The notes below the pieces were generated by a model. It saw nothing but the letters and a program-made list of their open reading frames with translations. It was not told the DNA's origin and searched no databases. From Kiritimatiellia bacterium (lineage in GTDB: Bacteria; Verrucomicrobiota; Kiritimatiellia; RFP12; UBA1067), in NCBI GenBank assembly GCA_017405115.1, contig JAFRBA010000202.1, positions 1 through 64,000 of the forward strand: a stretch of DNA of 64,000 bases, read 5' to 3'. The position numbers were made by a program, and so were the translations under genes. Shown here piece by piece: positions 51,398-58,804 of the stretch (position 1 is the first letter of the stretch; the number at the start of each line of letters is the position of its first letter).

Positions 51398-52228
51398 ATG
51401 GCGAGGATCGCGGTCATAGGGCTTGTCGGCAGGTCGATGTTCTTCGACGTGCCGCGCTTTCACGTCGGCGGGGAGACTGTCCACGCGACGGGCTTCCACG
51501 AGGAATGGGGCGGCAAGGGCTTCAACCAGGCCGTAGCGGCGGCGCGGCAGGGGGCTGTCGTCGCCTTCCTCGGCAAGGTCGGCAACGAGGCCGATTCCCG
51601 CGCCGTGAGCGACTTCTGCAAGACGGAGGGGATTGTGCCAGTCGTCTACTTTTCGGAGCCGTCCCTTTGGCCGACGGCGTGCGCGGCAATCCTGACGGAC
51701 GGCACCGGCGAGACGCGCGTCACAGTGGCGCGCGGAGCGGAGCTGGACGAGGCGGACGTGGATTTCGGCTTCAAGGACGAGATCGCCGCGGCTGACGTTC
51801 TTCTGCTGAACAACGAAGTTCCCGAGGAGGTAAACCTGCGCGCGTCTGAAATCGCCGCCGAGCATGGCGTCAGGATAGTGTACAATCCGGCGCCGGCGCG
51901 GCCGATTCCTGCGGAACTTGCGTCGCGCGTGTTCCTCTTTACCCCGAACGAATTCGAGGAGTCTTCGCTTGGCGATGTCTCGTGCGAGGTCGTAACGACG
52001 CTTGGGGCCCGCGGCTGCCGAATCAGGTCCACGGGAGAGATCGTCCCGGCGGTCTTCTGCGGAAAGCCCGTCGACTCGACCGGCGCAGGGGACACGTTCA
52101 CGGCGACGCTCGCCGTGCGGCTTGCGGAAGGGGAGCCCCTTCTGGACGCATGTCGCGCGGCAAACGCCGCGGCAGGGCAGAGCGTGACCGTGCGCTATGT
52201 GATGCCGTCGCTGCCGCGAAGGAAATGA
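51398..52228 (+). CDS. PfkB-family carbohydrate kinase (ribokinase-like)
   Basis: A 276-residue sugar kinase. The N-terminal substrate lid region has EEWGGKGFNQAVAAARQGAV (GGKGxNQA motif), and the C-terminal anion hole and catalytic base are in VDSTGAGDTFTATLAVRLAE. FTPNEFEESSLG carries the NE motif found in the PfkB family. It uses ATP to phosphorylate a sugar, probably ribose-like. It ends shorter than E. coli ribokinase but is intact. The last 151 bp of this gene are copied almost exactly 2.2 kb downstream. Confidence 0.88.
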   Translation: MARIAVIGLVGRSMFFDVPRFHVGGETVHATGFHEEWGGKGFNQAVAAARQGAVVAFLGKVGNEADSRAVSDFCKTEGIVPVVYFSEPSLWPTACAAILTDGTGETRVTVARGAELDEADVDFGFKDEIAAADVLLLNNEVPEEVNLRASEIAAEHGVRIVYNPAPARPIPAELASRVFLFTPNEFEESSLGDVSCEVVTTLGARGCRIRSTGEIVPAVFCGKPVDSTGAGDTFTATLAVRLAEGEPLLDACRAANAAAGQSVTVRYVMPSLPRRK

Positions 52229-52255
52229 AGGGGCGTGACGAGCGCCGATTCACTC

Positions 52256-53599
52256 TTAGTCATTGTCTACGAACTCGACGAATTCGGCTTTGACCGACTT
52301 CACGGGGCCGTTTTCCTTGCTGAGCTCGATGGTGACCTCGAGGATGTTGTCGTAGTTCGCCTTGTAGTCGACCACGTATATCTGGTAGTAGAAGGTTCTG
52401 GGATAGCCCATTACGAATTTCAAGGGATCCAGGAACATCGGCAGGGTCACAGTCGAAAGCTCGACGCCGCCGACGGTGCTGCCCTCCTTGATGTAGGCCA
52501 CGTCGTTCTTCAGCCCGATCGTCAGCTTGTCGCCGGACGAAAGACCCGATCTCGGGGTTGAGCCGGTGAAGGTGAATGTGCGGAGGTTGGCGCCCGCAAA
52601 CTTCCCGCCGTTGCGGACATACCCCAAGCGCTTCTGTGCGTGGAACACAAAGCCTTCGTTCCATGCCTCGGTAATGGTGAAGCCCTGTTCGGAGAGGTCG
52701 AAGACAATGCCGAGCTTCAAGGTGCCAGGCGTATAGGTCCTGGAGCCGAGAACGAACGTCGGCTTGAACTTCGTCTCCATCTCGGAGAAGGTCGAGCACT
52801 TTGACGAGAACGAGTACGACTTGCCCCTGTAGGCGACCTTACCGGAGATTCCGCCGGACGAGCCGACTGTGAACTGGAGAAGCGACGGCGGCGCGCCCGC
52901 TCCGTCTATGTACGCATAGCCGTTGAACGTGCCCATAGCCCAGTCGGGCATCACGACTTTGAACTTTACCTTCTGCGAGATCTTGTTGCCGGCGGCGTCC
53001 TTAACCGTCACGGTGGCGGTGTAGGAGCCGAGCTTCTTTGGAATCCCTGTGATCTTGCCGGTCGTCTTGTTGATGGAGAGCCCACCCGGCAGGTCCTTCG
53101 CCGTGATGGTTGGCAGCGTGGCGGACGATATTCCGAGCTTGAGCGAAAATTCGTTGCCCGCCTCGGCCTCTACGGCGGTCTTTGCGTACTTCTTCGTAGC
53201 GGAATTGAACTTCAGGGACTTCTTGGCGTCGGCCTTGGAGATGAACTTGCCGTAGATGGTGGTGTTCTTCTTCGGCATCTCGATCTTCACGGTCGGCTTG
53301 CGGTAGTCGTACCCGGCCGGCTTGAACTTCTTTGTGCAGCCCTTGTCCGTGAACCACCCGGCGAACGCATAGCCGCTCTTCTTCACGGCCTTGACCGTCA
53401 CCGTTTCCTTCTCCGCGTACGTTCCCGACCCGCTCACCGTTCCGCGCGAGCTGCTGTTCGTCTTGACCGTCAGCTTGTATGACGCGGCCTGCGCTGTGCA
53501 GGCAATCGCGACCGCTACGCCGGCGACAACCGCCCTTGCAATTCCGCCGAGGCCTTGGCACCTTCTGCACGTCGAATGCGAACCCGCTGTGATTTTCAT
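52256..53599 (-). CDS. Secreted InlB-repeat/Ig-like protein with PxWAxGTF C-terminal domain
   Basis: A 447-residue exported protein. A basic N terminus and hydrophobic core (GIARAVVAGVAVAIACTAQA) form a signal peptide. An InlB-like repeat (VTVKAVKKSGYAFAGWFTDK) is followed by an Ig-like putative domain (LPGGLSINKTTGKITGIPKK). A C-terminal domain begins MPDWAMGTFNGYAYIDG with ISGKVAYRGKSY, also found at the end of the BspA/InlB protein at 9.9-13.5 kb. ATG 53599 is chosen because the signal peptide fits and GAGGAAAA lies upstream. A longer frame exists but lacks support. Confidence 0.78.
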   Translation of the reverse strand: MKITAGSHSTCRRCQGLGGIARAVVAGVAVAIACTAQAASYKLTVKTNSSSRGTVSGSGTYAEKETVTVKAVKKSGYAFAGWFTDKGCTKKFKPAGYDYRKPTVKIEMPKKNTTIYGKFISKADAKKSLKFNSATKKYAKTAVEAEAGNEFSLKLGISSATLPTITAKDLPGGLSINKTTGKITGIPKKLGSYTATVTVKDAAGNKISQKVKFKVVMPDWAMGTFNGYAYIDGAGAPPSLLQFTVGSSGGISGKVAYRGKSYSFSSKCSTFSEMETKFKPTFVLGSRTYTPGTLKLGIVFDLSEQGFTITEAWNEGFVFHAQKRLGYVRNGGKFAGANLRTFTFTGSTPRSGLSSGDKLTIGLKNDVAYIKEGSTVGGVELSTVTLPMFLDPLKFVMGYPRTFYYQIYVVDYKANYDNILEVTIELSKENGPVKSVKAEFVEFVDND

Positions 53600-53711
53600 G
53601 GCTACTTTTTCCTCATTGTAAAGCCCCTCTTCCGCGAGTTTGACGGGGCAAGCCGCCTGGCTTGCTGACGCCCGCAAACAGACCTCCATGGCCGAAGAAC
53701 CTAACGTCTAC

Positions 53712-53740
53712 ATTCTATCATTTTCGCAGACCTTCCGCAA
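53712..53740 (-). promoter_or_regulatory. Leftward promoter of the secreted InlB/Ig protein gene
   Basis: On the minus strand TTGCGG (53740-53735), a 17-base spacer and TGA-TAGAAT (53717-53712). The leader is about 105 bases. Confidence 0.55.
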
Positions 53741-53755
53741 GGGTGTGCTTTTGTT

Positions 53756-53788
53756 CACCCTTATCCCGGAAAATCCTGGATAAGGGTG
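53756..53788. repeat. Perfect 11-bp inverted repeat
   Basis: CACCCTTATCC (53756-53766) and GGATAAGGGTG (53778-53788) flank an 11-base loop. It lies between the leftward promoter and the scarred intergenic zone, so it could be an operator, terminator or element end. Confidence 0.75.
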
Positions 53789-54508
53789 ATATCATGCCGC
53801 TACCTTACCCTCTTCCACACGGCGTAGAGCGTGACGATCCTGCCGTTCGTGGCCGTCAGGTTCTCCACGTATGCTATGTCAAAAAATGGCAGGTTGTCGC
53901 TCGCGTTCTCCGATTTCTGTGCTTAATCCTATAATAAGACAGACATTAAGCACTGAAATCAGGTTGTATGCCGCGAACCATTGACTTAATCGCCAAGATT
54001 TGATAACATTCAGACATCGTAAGCCAAGGAGTGTGGAGTCATGGTTGGTCGTACAAAGGAAATCGAAGAGCTCCGATGACGACGAACTCCGTCCTGTTTC
54101 GCCGCGCGAACTCCTCGAAAAGCGTCGATATCTGTCAAGACAACTTGATGTGATCTGGTACGGGCAGCTCCGCAATGCGACATGCTCGCTACTCAGCCCA
54201 TATCATGCCGCTACCTTTTCTTCGATTCCTCTGCTTAATCCTATAATAAGACCGGCACAGGGGACACGTTCACGGCGACGCTCGCCGTGCGGCTTGCGGA
54301 AGGGGAGTCCCTTCTGGACGCATGTCGCGCGGCAAACGCCGCGGCAGGGCAGAGCGTGACCGTGCGCTATGTGATGCCGTCGCTGCCGCGAAGGAAATGA
54401 TGCCGACCTGGCCGTGCGCTCCAGCGCTGCAGGTTTGACATTTGCAGACATTCGCCGAGACGTCGGTGCTTCTCGCCGCCGCGCAGATGGACCCTGCCAT
54501 GAAATGAT
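53789..54508 (+). other. Intergenic mosaic with composite direct repeats
   Basis: No intact gene is found. The string ATATCATGCCGCTACCTT occurs at about 53790 and 54200. TGCTTAATCCTATAATAAGA occurs at 53920 and again at 54232, with about 28 of 30 bases matching when flanks are included. So the 54200-54252 block combines both parts in one short copy. TGCTTAAT (53920-53927) also pairs with ATTAAGCA (53945-53952). A 13-codon start (ATG 54041, MVGRTKEIEELR) resembles AAA-ATPase N termini and stops at once. Confidence 0.6.
54250..54400 (+). pseudogene. 151-bp copy of the PfkB kinase 3' end
   Basis: Positions 54250-54400 match 52078-52228 with two substitutions. They encode the TGAGDTF motif through the stop codon. 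Both changes alter amino acids (Ala to Thr in the anion hole and Pro to Ser). The copy begins directly after the TGCTTAATCC...AAGAC repeat. No promoter-linked start is present, so it is a gene fragment. Confidence 0.9.
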
Positions 54509-54542
54509 TTGCACCTATTTCGGAATATTGAAATAGGTGCAA
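54509..54542. repeat. Perfect 13-bp inverted repeat
   Basis: TTGCACCTATTTC (54509-54521) and GAAATAGGTGCAA (54530-54542) flank an 8-base loop (GGAATATT). It sits 14 bases before the VapBC operator palindrome. It may be a regulator site or the end of a small element. Confidence 0.8.
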
Positions 54543-54555
54543 GAATCTAGTGTTG

Positions 54556-54594
54556 GCGCGGCACTTGTGCCGCGCTCTCGTTTTTTGGTATAAT
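54556..54594 (+). promoter_or_regulatory. VapBC promoter with operator palindrome
   Basis: GCGCGGCAC (54556-54564) and GTGCCGCGC (54567-54575) form a near-perfect palindrome overlapping the -35-like TTGTGC (54565-54570). TGG-TATAAT follows (hexamer 54589-54594). Such palindromes are the usual VapBC autorepressor sites. The hairpin plus T-tract could also terminate upstream transcripts. Confidence 0.7.
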
Positions 54595-54618
54595 GTCATT
54601 GCAAACGGGAGAATTGAC

Positions 54619-54867
54619 ATGCCGACAATAATGAGCCAGATCGACCAGTTGGGGGCATCCGAGAAGATGCGCTTGATGGAATATCTTGTAAAGTCGATTT
54701 CGGCAATCGTCGAGAGGCAGTCGGTGGACAGCAAAGACCCTCGCGAGGAGTATTTTGGATGCCCTCGGCCTGATTATTCCAAGCTTGTAGGCTATGGAGC
54801 GAAATTCCACACTCCTCGCTCTACGGAAGAATGGATGAAGGAACTTCGTGAGGGGGAAGAGGGATGA
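54619..54867 (+). CDS. VapB-type antitoxin
   Basis: An 82-residue protein directly upstream of and overlapping a PIN toxin gene by ATGA, the standard antitoxin position. The N-terminal TIMSQIDQLGASEKMRLMEY is helical, and a C-terminal acidic stretch (FHTPRSTEEWMKELREGEEG) could thread into the toxin active site. ATG 54619 gives a start 25 bases after the -10 hexamer. It lacks a clear AbrB or RHH signature, so the antitoxin subtype is unclear. The operator palindrome upstream supports autoregulation. Confidence 0.72.
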   Translation: MPTIMSQIDQLGASEKMRLMEYLVKSISAIVERQSVDSKDPREEYFGCPRPDYSKLVGYGAKFHTPRSTEEWMKELREGEEG

Positions 54868-55283
54868 CTTGGGTCGTTGATACTTGCATCGTCATAGATT
54901 TGGTCGAGCGTGACAGCGAGTTCAGTGCTACGTCAGCGGCTGCGTTGGAGTCAAAACTTGATGATTCGTTCGTCATCGCCCCGGTCACCTATGTCGAACT
55001 TGCGCCGGTGTTTGATGGCGACTGCGAGCGGCAGAATGCTTTTCTCAGGAAGGCTTGGATTGATTTCGATTTTGCAGGCAATGGAGAAGCTGTCCTTGCG
55101 GCGCATCGTGCATGGTACAATCACGTCATACGCAAGCGGGCTGGCAAGGAAAGGAGACGTCCAGTTGCCGATGTGTTCATAGGCGCGTATGCCATGCAGA
55201 AAGGCGGGCTCATCACGCGCAACGAAGACGACTTCCGCGCCCTCTATCCGAATTTGACAATCTTCAATCCGACAAAGCAATGA
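54864..55283 (+). CDS. vapC: VapC-type PIN-domain toxin
   Basis: A 139-residue PIN nuclease with the acidic quartet pattern: first Asp in WVVDTCIVIDLVE, Glu in PVTYVELAPVF, and later Asp in PVADVFIGAYAMQ and LITRNEDDFRALYP. VapC proteins cleave tRNA or rRNA when freed from VapB. Translation is coupled to the antitoxin by ATGA. The length is normal. It lies between the scarred intergenic zone and the A/T-rich cluster, as often seen for TA modules in mobile regions. Confidence 0.88.
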   Translation: MTWVVDTCIVIDLVERDSEFSATSAAALESKLDDSFVIAPVTYVELAPVFDGDCERQNAFLRKAWIDFDFAGNGEAVLAAHRAWYNHVIRKRAGKERRRPVADVFIGAYAMQKGGLITRNEDDFRALYPNLTIFNPTKQ

Positions 55284-55624
55284 AAGGAAATTCATTCATC
55301 AACTAAACGGGATATAGACGGGCAACGACCCGTCGCATAGACAATTTGCGCTGCAAAGCGGTCGTCGAGAGAAACGTTCGAAATTTCACGATAGACGGCA
55401 CTTGGCAGAGGAAACGCGCAAGCGTTTTTCCTCTCTTTGTGTTTCTATCAAGGCAATTCGAACGGCCTCTCTCGAGACACGAGGAGAGGCTTTCTTATAT
55501 CCTTGATTCGTGTTTGACCGCCGCGTAAGCGGAGCAACACGGAACGAGGACTGGCCCGGTTCTCGCGAAGTGAAACAAAACAAGGGCAAACAAGACGTAA
55601 GCAACGCAGGGAAACAGAAAGCAT
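55284..55624 (+). terminator. Intergenic region with two terminator-like hairpins
   Basis: No gene is supported here. AGAGGAAA and CGC (55408-55418) pair with GCG and TTTCCTCT, giving a strong hairpin followed by a T-rich stretch. GCCTCTC (55465-55471) pairs with GAGAGGC (55484-55490) and is followed by TTTCTTAT. Both could end transcription of the VapBC operon. The order in the last part includes repeated short A/G-rich strings without a recognisable element. Confidence 0.6.
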
Positions 55625-56836
55625 ATGCAATTTCAATGCGATCAATGTAAGTCAATACTTACCTCGCATGCTGTGGCAGATGGCGCGAAGATAACGTGCC
55701 CGGTCTGTGGTGCGGAAACCGTCTGCCGTCCGTATGGTGCGAGTTCCAGGCTTAGCGGTGCCGATGCAAGTGACGCCAGGTCAGACGCAGACGCGAATCC
55801 GGCAGGAGTGATTCACGCGAAAATGGCATCTGCGATTGGCATCGAGAAGCTTAAGGGATTCAGTCTGTCGGATTTGTTCTCCGAGGTTTTCTCAAGACAT
55901 TCTAGGGCGGAGGTCGAGAACTACTTCACCATAGGCACCGAGAAATCTACGCCGGACATCCTCGAAGTCGATGCATCATGGCCAAAGCCATGGCTGTTTA
56001 CGCGGATGATAATCGCATCTCTTGTCCTTTATTTTCTGATGTGGTTTGGGTGGAAGATGTGGGCGAACACAACGCTTCTTCCTGGATTGATGCTGGTTGG
56101 CTCATTTGCGATTCCCATTTCCACCCTTGTTTTGTTTGTGGAGCTAAATGTGAGGCGAAACGTGTCGCTTTACATGGTGGTGCGATTGGCCTTTCTTGGC
56201 GGTATCCTTTCGCTGCTCATAACGCATTTTCTCCCAGTCACAATCGCATTCCTTTCTCCTTTGTTCGGCAACTTGAGCGGTTTTTTGGGGAATTCCATCG
56301 CAGGTCCGCTTGAGGAGTCGGCCAAGGTCTTGGCGATGGTTGCCGTGGCAAGTGCGGCAAAGTATCGCTACAAGTTGAATGGATTGCTTGTCGGTGCCGC
56401 AGTTGGCACGGGGTTTTCCGCTTTTGAATCTGCCGGGTATGCTTTTAATATTATTCTCGTTGGTGGTGGTGTAGATGCTATGGTGCAGAACATCAATATG
56501 CGTGGTCTTATGTCGCCATTTGCCCATATCGTTTGGTCGGCGATTGCCGGATGTGCGTTGTGGAGGGTCATCAACGGACAGAAGTTCAAGTGGCGCATGC
56601 TTTGTGACGAGAGATTCATTCGGCTGCTTCTGGTGTCCGTCATACTGCACATGATTTGGAACACTCCATGGCAACTTCCGTATTTCGGGAAGTTTATCAT
56701 TCTCGGTTTTGTTGGGTGGTTCGTCTGCCTTTCGCTTGTCCAGGAGGGATTGCATGAAATAGCGGAGGAACAGAAGGATGCGTACAAGATTTCTGTAAAA
56801 CGCAGTGATTCACAAACAGAAGGAGTTGTTCCATGA
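55625..56836 (+). CDS. PrsW-like intramembrane protease with N-terminal zinc ribbon
   Basis: A 403-residue protein. Zinc ribbon C5-x2-C8 and C25-x2-C28, then a soluble linker (about 40-125). About eight transmembrane segments follow with PrsW motifs: GPLEESAKVLAMVAVASAAK (Glu-Glu), GAAVGTGFSAFESAGYA, FAHIVWSAIAG (His) and LHMIWNTPW (His). PrsW proteases release anti-sigma factors by site-1-like cleavage in Bacillus and are CPBP relatives. It heads an A/T-rich cluster and its stop overlaps a DUF805 gene. The zinc ribbon fused to PrsW is unusual and may sense metal or redox state. Confidence 0.85.
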   Translation: MQFQCDQCKSILTSHAVADGAKITCPVCGAETVCRPYGASSRLSGADASDARSDADANPAGVIHAKMASAIGIEKLKGFSLSDLFSEVFSRHSRAEVENYFTIGTEKSTPDILEVDASWPKPWLFTRMIIASLVLYFLMWFGWKMWANTTLLPGLMLVGSFAIPISTLVLFVELNVRRNVSLYMVVRLAFLGGILSLLITHFLPVTIAFLSPLFGNLSGFLGNSIAGPLEESAKVLAMVAVASAAKYRYKLNGLLVGAAVGTGFSAFESAGYAFNIILVGGGVDAMVQNINMRGLMSPFAHIVWSAIAGCALWRVINGQKFKWRMLCDERFIRLLLVSVILHMIWNTPWQLPYFGKFIILGFVGWFVCLSLVQEGLHEIAEEQKDAYKISVKRSDSQTEGVVP

Positions 56837-57357
56837 GTTACGGCAATGTGAAATTTCGGTGCCCTCACTGTGGGAAAATCTCTGAGGGGCCGGCGCGGTA
56901 CATTGGCACAGAGGACAAGTGCCCGTTCTGTGGCAGGAGATTTCGTTTGATGGCAACGGGCGATGCTCCGGCGTCAACACCGAACTGTTTGATGTGTTAT
57001 TTTGGGATGTTTGGGCAGTATTTCGGCTTCCGTGGTCGTGCTCGACGTCGTGAATTCTGGTGGGCGTTTCTCTTCAATGCAATAGCGAGCTGCATTGCCG
57101 CATTTTTGGAGGGCTTCTTTTTTAGCGACTATGACAGTCACAAATACAACGGTCTATTGATTGGAATCTACTCAGCGGCGTCCTTTCTGCCGTTGCTTGC
57201 ACTTCAGGTCCGGCGTCTGCATGACACGAACAAAAGCGGATGGTGGGTATTTCTCAGCCTTATGCCAGTACTGAACATCGCCTATCTCGTATGGCTTATG
57301 ACCGACGGCGACAAGGGCGTAAATCGCTTTGGGAGAGATCCCAAAGGCAGGAAATAA
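56833..57357 (+). CDS. DUF805 membrane protein with N-terminal zinc ribbon
   Basis: A 174-residue protein starting in ATGA overlap with the PrsW-like gene. Zinc ribbon C10-x2-C13 and C30-x2-C33. The DUF805 domain has FGFRGRARRREFWWAFLFNA, then VRRLHDTNKSGWWVFLSLMP and YLVWLMTDGDKGVNRFGRDP, all typical. DUF805 proteins are small inner-membrane proteins of unknown role. Same CX2CX16CX2C spacing as the PrsW-like protein and the protein behind hsdR, so the ribbons may share a function. Confidence 0.88.
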   Translation: MSYGNVKFRCPHCGKISEGPARYIGTEDKCPFCGRRFRLMATGDAPASTPNCLMCYFGMFGQYFGFRGRARRREFWWAFLFNAIASCIAAFLEGFFFSDYDSHKYNGLLIGIYSAASFLPLLALQVRRLHDTNKSGWWVFLSLMPVLNIAYLVWLMTDGDKGVNRFGRDPKGRK

Positions 57358-57374
57358 AACACGGAGGAAGCATC

Positions 57375-58742
57375 ATGGGTTATGCAAACAGAAGACTTCG
57401 GCCTGCGAACGGAAACTTCAATAGCCGTGTGCTGAAACCCGCAAAGAAGATGTCTTATTGGATTGTGTGGGGCGGAGCACTGTTGTTGTTACTTGTTGTT
57501 GGTGGTGCGGCGGCTTTATGTCTTTCTCCGAGAATCGAAATCCAGATGCAGAGAAAGGCGGCGGAAGCGGGTGATGCAGAAGCAATGTATAAACTAGGTT
57601 TGTGTTATAAGGAGGGCAAAGGTGTTAAGAAAAATGGAAGTGAGGCTGCGAATTGGTTCCTGAAGTCTGCAAAGAAGGGGAATGTCGATGCGATGTTTAG
57701 CCTTGGAGAGCTTTATCATAAAGGTGAGGGTGTTGAAGCAGATATTAGTGAGGCGGTAAAATGGTGGCGAAAGGCGGCCGTGGGGCGTATGGGGAGTCGT
57801 CTGGCGATGAGTAGTCTTGGCAAGTGTTACTATCTCGGAGAAGGTGTGGAGCAGGACTTTGTCGAGGCTGTGAAGTGGTTTCAGAAGGGGGCCGAGGGGT
57901 GTATGGGAAATTCTTTGGCAATGAACAGTCTTGGCTGGTGTTATTATCGCGGGAAAGGTGTGGAGCAGGATTTTGTTGAAGCAGTTAAGTGGTTTCGGAA
58001 TGCAGCGGATCGGGGGAATGTAAGGGCGATGAACAATCTTGGCTGGTGTTATTATCGCGGAGAAGGTGTGGAGCAGGATTTTGTCGAGGCAGTGAAGTGG
58101 TGGAGGAATGCGGCGGACCGGGGGGATGTAAATACGATGAACAATCTTGGGTTGTGCTATTTCTGCGGCAATGGCGTGGAAAAAAATTTTGATGAGGCAG
58201 TTAAGTGGTTTCGGAATGCGGCGGACCGGGGGAATACATCGGCGATGAGAAATCTTGGGTTGTGCTATTTGCGGGGGAACGGTGTTAAAAAGGATGCAGA
58301 TACGGGATTATGGTGGTATCTTAGGTCGGCGCGGTATGGGGAGGGAGATTGCGATGATGTCGTTCATGTACCTGTTCATGAGGGATTGCATGAAAACTCA
58401 GAAAAAGTGCTAACCGAATTGATGAAACAGGAGCAGGAATTGGAAAGAGATAGATGGGGGAAGGCTACGAGATCGCCCAGTGGATGTATGCAGAATAATG
58501 AGGATGTTCGACTCTTTAGAGATATGGGTTTTAGGGAAAGTACATCACGAGCGATGGCCGAAGAATATAGCGATGCGCACTCTCAGATGAAGGGCAGAGG
58601 TGGTGAGGTCAGGCTGAGTGATAGGGAGATTCGTATTCGGGCGGATGCTCAGCGGTTGAAGAATTCTGGAAGATGTGATAATGATAATACTGCACGAGCG
58701 GCGGCAGAGGCGAAGGAGGCAATGCGAAACCTCTTTCGATGA
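57375..58742 (+). CDS. Membrane-anchored Sel1-repeat protein
   Basis: A 455-residue protein. ATG 57375 has GGAGGAAG upstream. One N-terminal transmembrane helix (YWIVWGGALLLLLVVGGAAA) precedes seven to eight Sel1 repeats of about 36 residues (AMNNLGWCYYRGEGVEQDFV, then EAVKWWRNAADRG). The middle copies are very alike in DNA, which suggests recent expansion. The C-terminal 110 residues are charged and helical. Sel1 proteins are scaffolds for signalling complexes. It lies 17 bases after the DUF805 gene and probably belongs to the PrsW cluster. Confidence 0.85.
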   Translation: MGYANRRLRPANGNFNSRVLKPAKKMSYWIVWGGALLLLLVVGGAAALCLSPRIEIQMQRKAAEAGDAEAMYKLGLCYKEGKGVKKNGSEAANWFLKSAKKGNVDAMFSLGELYHKGEGVEADISEAVKWWRKAAVGRMGSRLAMSSLGKCYYLGEGVEQDFVEAVKWFQKGAEGCMGNSLAMNSLGWCYYRGKGVEQDFVEAVKWFRNAADRGNVRAMNNLGWCYYRGEGVEQDFVEAVKWWRNAADRGDVNTMNNLGLCYFCGNGVEKNFDEAVKWFRNAADRGNTSAMRNLGLCYLRGNGVKKDADTGLWWYLRSARYGEGDCDDVVHVPVHEGLHENSEKVLTELMKQEQELERDRWGKATRSPSGCMQNNEDVRLFRDMGFRESTSRAMAEEYSDAHSQMKGRGGEVRLSDREIRIRADAQRLKNSGRCDNDNTARAAAEAKEAMRNLFR

Positions 58743-58804
58743 ACATATCTAAGTTATAGTTTCAGTCAACAAAACGCAAACTAACTTCACAAAGGAGAAA
58801 AACC

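Noticed and set aside
54041..54080. N-terminal start of an AAA ATPase (MVGRTKEIEELR)
   Set aside because: Only about a dozen codons match before a stop, with no P-loop following. It is too short to call a pseudogene with confidence.
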